From Caldilineaceae bacterium (lineage in GTDB: Bacteria > Chloroflexota > Anaerolineae > Caldilineales > Caldilineaceae): DNA of 11,294 bases. The notes under the pieces were generated by a model, which was not told where the DNA came from, did no database searches, and saw only the letters and a list, made by a program, of their open reading frames with translations. Position numbers and translations under genes: made by a program. Of this stretch, positions 6,213-11,294 are shown in pieces; positions within the stretch are counted from its first letter, which is position 1, and every line of letters begins with the position of its first letter. Location: the NCBI GenBank assembly GCA_012032975.1, contig JAAUPU010000022.1:1-11294 (forward strand), given 5' to 3'.

Positions 6213-8888
6213 ATGGCTACCCTGATCGACATCGACCACAGCAACTTGGCAGAGATCGTTCATCAAGCATTCAAAGAGCTCCACGGGGATGGCGTCGGCA
6301 AGAGCTTGCTGTCGAAATCCGTGCTTTTCCGCACCCTCGCGAATCGAGAGGCCTTTCAGAGTGAGCGGGAGGTCGTCACCCAGATGCTGGAAGCTGCCAT
6401 CGGAACATTGAAAGAGACCCGTCCACAGGATGCGCAGCTGCTTGAATTGCGTTTTATGGACAATTGCTCCGTCCTTGAAGTCGCGCAAGAGCTGCATGTC
6501 GGGGAAAGCACCGTCTACGCCCGTCAGCATAGAGCGCTCAAGAATCTGGCAGAGATCATCCGCTCTCGAGAACGGCAGGCACGAGCCGACCGCCGCGATC
6601 GACTGATGAGGCGGTTGCCACCCGCGTCGTACGGTCCACTCGTCGGTGTGGAACCGTTGTTGGCGGAGGCGCTGGCCGTGGCGCAAGCGCCAGGTTCCCC
6701 GTGGATTGTTGCTCTGCATGGGATCGGCGGCATTGGCAAGACAGCGCTCGCGGCTGCACTCGCGTGTCATGTGGTAGAGAATGGCCACTTCGACGAAGTC
6801 GGTTGGGTCAGCGCCCAGCCGGCCAGACTGACCCGGGCCGGCGAAATCCTGTCAACAAGCGAATCCGCGTTGACTGCCAAGGATATGCTTCGTCGTCTGA
6901 CTCTCCAACTCATGCCAGAGCTTGCCAACGGCGCCAGACTTTCCGACGAGCAGGTGTTCGACCGATTGCAGCAGCGGCTGCGGGAAGTTCCCCACCTGGT
7001 CGTTGTCGACAATTTGGAGACGCTTGCCGATCTAAATGCCCTCATGCCCCTCCTACGAAGACTCGTCGCGCCGACCCGATTCTTGCTCACATCCCGCGAT
7101 AGCCTGGTCGGCGAAAGTAATGTCTATTCGGTCCTTGTTGCAGAACTCGACCGGGCAAACGCGTCGACCTGCTGCGTCAGGAAGCAGAACGGTCCAACCT
7201 GCCCAGCCTGGCCGCCGAGGATGACGCATTCCTCCAGCCCGTTTTCGAGACCGTAGGCGGCAATCCGCTGGCGCTGCGGCTGGTGGTCGGTCAGCTCCAT
7301 CTGTACGACCTTCCGGATGTAGTGCACGCCCTGAAAGCTGCACAAGGGATGGCCATCGAAAACCTGTACACGTTTATCTATCGTCGCGCGTGGGATCACC
7401 TGGATGAATCGAGCCGGCGCGCGCTCTTGGCTATGCCTCTGTTGCGTCCCGAGGGCGATACGTTGGACTTTTTGGGTACACTCAGCCAGCTTGACCCAGG
7501 CGAGCTGCACTCATCGATCCAGAAGCTGGCGCTGCTCAATCTGGTCGAGGTGCGCGGAGATTTGCACCGTCGCATCTATTCGATCCACAGCTTGACGCGC
7601 GCATTTTTGTTGGAGCAGGTGGCCCGATGGTTGTGACCCGCGAACAGGATTACCCTGCGCTCTTTCGGGACTACATCGTCAACGGCTTGAAGTCGCTGGT
7701 CGCAGCCGTACGGGATGACTCCATAGGAGGCATAGAGGGTCAGAATGCAGGCGACTTGGCGGCCAGGGCGCTCGCGCTTCTGAATTTTTCTTCGAATATG
7801 GTTGAGAGTTGGCCCGAAACGCGCGCGCTCTTGCTGGCCTTTGCGCCCACGTGGAGCAACAGGGCGATTGGGATGCGTGGCTCGCACATCTGCGTTCAGG
7901 TACTCTGCGCGCTGAACAGTCTGACGACCGCTTCACCTGTGCCGAATTGTGTCTGTGGACCGGACTTGTCAGCCGTGCCTTGGGCGACTATGACGAAGCG
8001 CGTCGATGGTTTGGCAAGAGCGCGGTGCATTATAGGTCACTTGGCCATGAGGTTCAGGTTGCCAATGTCCTTCACCGGCTGGCTTGGACCGAACGACTCG
8101 TTGGCAAACTGGAGGAGGCTCAAAGGTTGGCAGAAGAAGCGTTGGGCCATCTGGTCGGGCCAGAGGATGACGTTGCCCTGGAGCGAGCAAGAAGCTATGC
8201 GATTCTCGGTGCAGTTGCTGGTGATAGAGGAGAATGGGCGCTGGCCGAAAGTTTCTACCGGCAAGTGTTGCAGATTCCGCAACTCTCCAGCGACACAATG
8301 CGCCTTGCCTGGGGACATACAGACCTGGGCATTTCACTCTCGCGGCAGGAAAAGTTTGAGGACGCATTGGTCCACTTTCGCACGGCACAACAGATTCTGG
8401 CGACAATCGACGCTCCTGTCCAGATGGCGGTTCTGCAGATGAATTTGGCCGCCACCTATCTGCATATGGATCTGCCAGCGGAGGCGCAGCCCCTCTGCCA
8501 ACAGGCAGCACCGACCCTCGAACGGGTCCAGGATCTGCGACGCCTGATCATGGTGGAGACCAATGCTGGGATTGCGCGCGGCGAGCTGGGTGAGCTTGAT
8601 CAAGCAGAGCGGGAGCTAGAGTCGGCCGTCTCGCGGGCCGAGCGGCTGGGCCACCACGGGTTGTATGTCAATGCATTGGAGCAGTTGGGGCTGGTCTATC
8701 GGGACGCCGGCCGAGATCTGGAAGCTCGGGCCGTGTTTCAGCGGGCGTTTCGTCGTCTTGAGCGCCTTCCCGAGTCGGCAGCCCGTACTGAGTATGAACG
8801 GAACTTGCGGGCGTATTTACATGCCGCAACGGTCAAGCCTGAAGATGGTCAAGAGGCGCGACGCGAGCAGGTCCGCTCACGCCCGTGA
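6213..8888 (+). CDS. STAND ATPase regulator: HTH, NB-ARC, winged helix, TPR (three apparent frameshifts)
   Basis: ATG 6213 follows GGAG by five bases. Domains in order: an N-terminal sigma-70-region-4-like helix-turn-helix (LELRFMDNCSVLEVAQELHV, about 77-96, then STVYARQHRALKNL); an NB-ARC ATPase with Walker A GIGGIGKTAL (170-179), Walker B HLVVVDNLE (261-269) and sensor arginine RFLLTSRD (289-296); GNPLAL and a winged helix (IYSIHSLTRAFLLEQVARW); then TPR-like helical repeats such as LGDYDEARRWF and LGELDQAERELESA to about 8850. Three missing bases, near 7163 (GCG TCG for GCG GTC G), 7631 (TGG TTG TGA for TGG nTT GTG A) and 7847 (CCC for CCCC), restore one protein of about 892 residues. The 7631 case could instead be a true stop with an overlapping ATG start at 7627, giving separate ATPase and TPR proteins. 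Such proteins are signal-sensing switches, usually transcription regulators; the ligand is unknown. Confidence 0.8.
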
Positions 8889-8963
8889 CTGGCCTGCAAA
8901 CTTGGACATGACAGCCTCGCCCCTACAATGATTTGCGTGCGATGTTTGAGCGCAGAATCTGTC

Positions 8964-8993
8964 ATTGTATCGACTGCACTATTGTGATACAAT
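8964..8993 (+). promoter_or_regulatory. Promoter-like site whose -35 and -10 boxes form an 8-bp palindrome
   Basis: ATTGTATC (8964-8971) and GATACAAT (8986-8993) are exact reverse complements 14 bases apart. The same bases contain TTGTAT (8965-8970, -35, 4 of 6) and TACAAT (8988-8993, -10, 5 of 6) with a 17-base spacer. The site lies in the gap between the STAND regulator and the lipoprotein gene, about 200 bases before the latter's start. A dimeric repressor binding the arms would block both boxes. Confidence 0.55.
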
Positions 8994-9194
8994 TGCCCCG
9001 GAGCAGTCACAGCGCACCTAGACTGCTTGCCCTCTTACTGCGGTATATTGGCATGGACCTGGTTGGCTCAAGACCCCCTCCAGCCATGTCACTATGGTCT
9101 AATCCACACATTGTTTGACCGTCTTCTGCGCTTGTCAGAGGGCGTCGCTGCCATCGGAGGAAACAATCGAACCATGAACAAGGGAGGCATGTAT

Positions 9195-10177
9195 ATGCAG
9201 AACAGACGTTTCGTTTGGATTGTGTCATTGATGACCCTGGCGCTGATCGCGCTGGCCGGTTGCGGCCGCGAGCGAGCGGTGGCCAACTCGCAGCCGCTGC
9301 CGGCCCAACTGACATCGTCATTGATATGCCGGCGTTATACCTTGACTTTGACACCGACGGTCAGGCCAGCTTGGGTGGAACCACCTTGGCCGATCTGGGT
9401 GGACTGTTGGGACAAGACCTTTCCAACATGGGTGTCTCTCCAGATCAGGTTGCGTTTCTCACCGCCAGCAACATTCAGCACATCCACGTTGACAACACAC
9501 CGGCGGGCATCGTCATCTATGCCAATGGGAATCCGATCCCATCGCTTGCATGGGACGGCGAATCGTTGGTGACGACGGCGCAAACCCTGGAGAGCCTGGG
9601 TGTTGGCATCGCACTGTTGGACAAAGTGTTGCCGCTCGTTCAGGATCTGGGCTTGGGCATAGTGCTTCGCTTCCCTGTGGCCGAAGGCACTGAACTGCTG
9701 CCGTTGGTCGACACAGACAGCGAAACTGCCGCCATGGCACGCGCTGCCCAAGAAGAGTTCCTGGCGACGGTCGTCACGCCCCCCACATTCCAGCTTGCAG
9801 TTGATTACGCTGCGGATGGTTCTTGGACCCTGGGCGACCTGAGCCGGGAAGAGTGGAGCCAGCTCGCGCCGATCCCCTGGGATATGCTGAATCTGTCACC
9901 AGAATTGATCCAGAGCGCGTCGGCCGCGGGTGTAAAGGAGATTGCCCTCGTCACCGGACCGGCAGGCATCGGTCTTTCGATCAATGGCAAGGGGCTTCCC
10001 TATATCAACTGGGCTGACGGTCGTGTCAACAACATGATCAATCTGGCGGCGCAGTTGGGGCTGATCGAAGGCATTACCGGCGGCGACCCGAACATGATGG
10101 CCATCGTCGATACGGTCGAGAGTCTTCTTCCGGCCGTGCAGGCCTCCAACATCAGCCTGAGAGTCGTCTTCGAGTAG
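9195..10177 (+). CDS. Lipoprotein of unknown function with two homologous halves (one frameshift)
   Basis: I do not recognise the family. ATG 9195 has AGGGAGG seven bases upstream; upstream in-frame ATGs at 9174 and 9189 are less well placed. A signal peptide, RRFVWIVSLMTLALIAL, leads to a lipobox LAGC (cysteine 23), so the product should be lipid-anchored and face outward. The frame breaks at 9304-9306: CCG GCC CAA should be CCG GCC CCA, one C missing from a C run, after which the protein continues TDIVIDMPALYLDFDTDG to the TAG at 10177, about 327 residues. The mature part has two similar halves: each has a I-x-x-[IL]-x-V..PAGI.....NG..[IL]P...W core (about 9469-9560 and 9934-10020), an amphipathic helix, and an L[LV]P.VQ......LR[VF] end. 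There are no transmembrane segments after the signal and no catalytic motif. A strong terminator follows at 10196. Confidence 0.72.
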
Positions 10178-10195
10178 AGCGTACCAAACTGAGTT

Positions 10196-10248
10196 CAACG
10201 CAAAAAGAGACGGAAGCGCTGTGAGCGCTTCCGTCTCTTTTTGCGTTG
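10196..10248. terminator. Bidirectional intrinsic terminator, 25-bp perfect stem
   Basis: A 25-base arm (10196-10220) and its exact reverse complement (10224-10248) flank a GTG loop. The inner GC-rich 14 bp (GAGACGGAAGCGCT and its complement) followed by TTTTTGCG form a classical intrinsic terminator. By symmetry the same is true on the other strand. It sits 19 bases after the lipoprotein stop and about 60 bases after the dgkA stop, serving two convergent transcripts. Confidence 0.93.
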
Positions 10249-10308
10249 CGCCGATGGAACCCCATGTTGCGCTCAGTTTCAGATAGATCGGGTTTCCAGT
10301 GGGTCCGA

Positions 10309-10750
10309 TCAGAACAAAATCCCCCACAAACGTGGACCAAATATTGCACCGGCGACGACCAGGCTGCCGATCACCGCGAATACCAACGCGCCGGCTGCGG
10401 CATCCTTGCAATCTTTGCGATTGGGTGATAGTCAGGTGAAATCAGGTCGACCGTGGCTTCGATTGCCGTATTGACTGCCTCCAGCGCCAGGATCAGCGCG
10501 GCGGTCAGTCCCAAGAGCGCCCACTCCAGCCGGTCAATGCCAAACCACCAGCGCCGACCACGATGACAGCCAGCGCGCACAACTCGATCCAGGCATTGGG
10601 CTGGGTGCGGAGGGTGTGGGCCACACCGCTTAGTGCGCTGCGGAAGCTGAACCAGCGGCTGGACAAGAATCCGGCTCGGCGGGCGGCAAGATGCCCTGAT
10701 TCAGATCGGGAGGGGAGAGCGGACTCGGAACGCGCAGAATAATCGGACAT
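10309..10750 (-). CDS. dgkA: Diacylglycerol/undecaprenol kinase family membrane protein (two apparent frameshifts)
   Basis: DgkA-type kinases are small three-helix membrane proteins that phosphorylate diacylglycerol or, in many bacteria, undecaprenol, feeding the lipid carrier pool for the cell wall. Three frame segments join into one product of about 147 residues: [20 protein letters not shown] with a first membrane helix; [20 protein letters not shown] followed by [22 protein letters not shown]; and [20 protein letters not shown] with the last helix, ending GILF. The [12 protein letters not shown] block is the catalytic signature. The breaks are single missing bases at about 10550-10551 (GCTGGTGG for GCnTGGTGG) and 10406-10407 (GCAAGG for GCAAAGG). 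The N-terminus is about 30 residues longer than usual, rich in Ser/Arg. It starts 11 bases after the ybeY stop without a clear ribosome binding site, so translation is probably coupled. Confidence 0.83.
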
Positions 10751-10761
10751 GCCAGGTCGGG

Positions 10762-11271
10762 CTAGGAGGTGTAGACGCGGCCAGAGAGCGCCTGGTCGCC
10801 AAAGTGCGCCAATACCTCATCCTGGATCGCCCACATTTGCGCCTCCTGCTCTGGATCGGCGTGATCATATCCCAGTAAATGCAGCGTGCCGTGGACGGCC
10901 AACAGCCGCAATTCTGAATCAATACTGTTGCCATAATCGGCGGCCTGTTTGGCGGCATAGGGAAATGCAATGATGATGTCGCCCAGATATTGGCCAAGCT
11001 CTGCCGCCAGTTCCGGCGGAATCGCCAATTCGATCAGCGCATCGGGCCGCCGTTCCAAATTGGAAAAACTAAGTACATCGGTCGGCGCATTCACTCCTCG
11101 ATAGGCGTTGTTCAGCCGTTGAATTTCGCGGTTGTCTGTGATGACGACGCTCATATTGGCCAACCCCGTCTGTTGGTGACGCAGGGTGGCATCGATTGCA
11201 GCGACGATTGATGCGCCGTCTACCTCGTCGAAAAACTCGGGGTCGATCTGTAGCTCGATCTCGTGTTCCAC
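10762..11271 (-). CDS. ybeY: Endoribonuclease YbeY (rRNA maturation factor)
   Basis: This is a zinc-dependent endoribonuclease involved in 16S rRNA 3'-end processing and ribosome quality control, acting in the cytoplasm. The intact 169-residue frame carries the diagnostic HGTLHLLGYDH (H127, H131, H137; H-x3-H-x5-H zinc site), preceded by NAYRGVNAPTDVLSFS (about 55-70) and the YLGDIII strand (95-101), all family hallmarks. The start is GTG 11271; AGGA in AACAGGAACAAGAGC lies about eight bases upstream. Its order before dgkA matches the phoH-ybeY-dgkA arrangement of many bacteria, so phoH probably lies just outside the right edge, and GTGATAG at 11294-11288 on the minus strand could contain its stop. 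No promoter is visible, so it is likely co-transcribed from upstream. Confidence 0.93.
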   Translation of the reverse strand: MEHEIELQIDPEFFDEVDGASIVAAIDATLRHQQTGLANMSVVITDNREIQRLNNAYRGVNAPTDVLSFSNLERRPDALIELAIPPELAAELGQYLGDIIIAFPYAAKQAADYGNSIDSELRLLAVHGTLHLLGYDHADPEQEAQMWAIQDEVLAHFGDQALSGRVYTS

Positions 11272-11294
11272 GCTCTTGTTCCTGTTTCTATCAC

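Noticed and set aside
5711..6364. Open frame of 217 codons running from the vapC start into the STAND gene
   Set aside because: Only its first 17 codons resemble a protein family. The rest has erratic composition and overlaps the well-supported start of the STAND regulator in a different frame.
7850..8442. Continuation of the 7627 plus frame beyond about 7850
   Set aside because: TPR-type repeats continue in the other frame after the missing C at 7846-7848. The continuation in this frame is a shadow without motif.
883..10551. Programmed ribosomal frameshifting as the explanation for the frame breaks
   Set aside because: Breaks occur in five unrelated genes, including dgkA where this is not known. 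I see no slippery heptamer with a downstream structure, and each is fixed simply by one added base.

Overview
The window looks like a piece of a GC-rich bacterial chromosome, most likely from an uncultured member of the Chloroflexota (Anaerolineae/Caldilineae-like). I infer this from three things: a large HTH–NB-ARC–TPR STAND regulator, a secreted beta-propeller ending in the -YIPLVVKK type tail I associate with surface proteins of this phylum, and short 9-nt-period intergenic repeats. No rRNA, tRNA, CRISPR array or transposase gene is visible. The taxonomic call is an inference.

Layout. Positions 1-3769 (minus strand) hold an apparent catabolic operon. It starts at a near-consensus promoter (3741-3769), followed by a class III aminotransferase (2357-3693), a thiamine-diphosphate (ThDP) enzyme of the acetolactate-synthase superfamily (473-2109) and the start of a DapA/dihydrodipicolinate-synthase-family gene (from 364 leftwards). 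Left of about position 121 this last reading frame turns into DNA polymerase III alpha (DnaE) sequence, so the left edge is a chimera. Repeat-derived hairpins sit in the gaps between these genes. Positions 3861-5186 (minus) encode a secreted virginiamycin-B-lyase-like beta-propeller. Positions 5502-5765 (plus) are the ruin of a VapBC toxin-antitoxin pair: an AbrB-type antitoxin with an internal amber codon and a PIN toxin that stops resembling its family after about 17 residues. Next come a hairpin and about 400 bases with no convincing gene. Positions 6213-8888 (plus) encode the STAND regulator. Positions 9195-10177 (plus) encode a lipoprotein with two similar halves, preceded by a palindromic promoter-like site and followed by a 25-bp bidirectional terminator. 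On the minus strand beyond it are ybeY and dgkA, a pair of conserved housekeeping genes transcribed toward the terminator.

The most important general observation is that five of the genes can only be read as complete proteins if single missing bases are restored. I count eight such places (near 883, 2659, 7163, 7631, 7847, 9305, 10406 and 10551). Every one is a one-base deletion and most lie in short homopolymers. This pattern is much better explained by deletion-biased sequencing or consensus error than by eight separate gene-killing mutations, especially as dgkA and both catabolic enzymes are affected. I therefore annotate these loci as full-length genes and give the breakpoints. The VapBC damage is different (a substitution to a stop, loss of the first PIN aspartate, and loss of the rest of the toxin) and looks like real decay.

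I found no convincing new multi-gene system. The best candidates for biology not yet described are the duplicated lipoprotein next to the STAND regulator and the family of 9-nt-period repeats, one of which appears to have been built into the N-terminus of a secreted protein.
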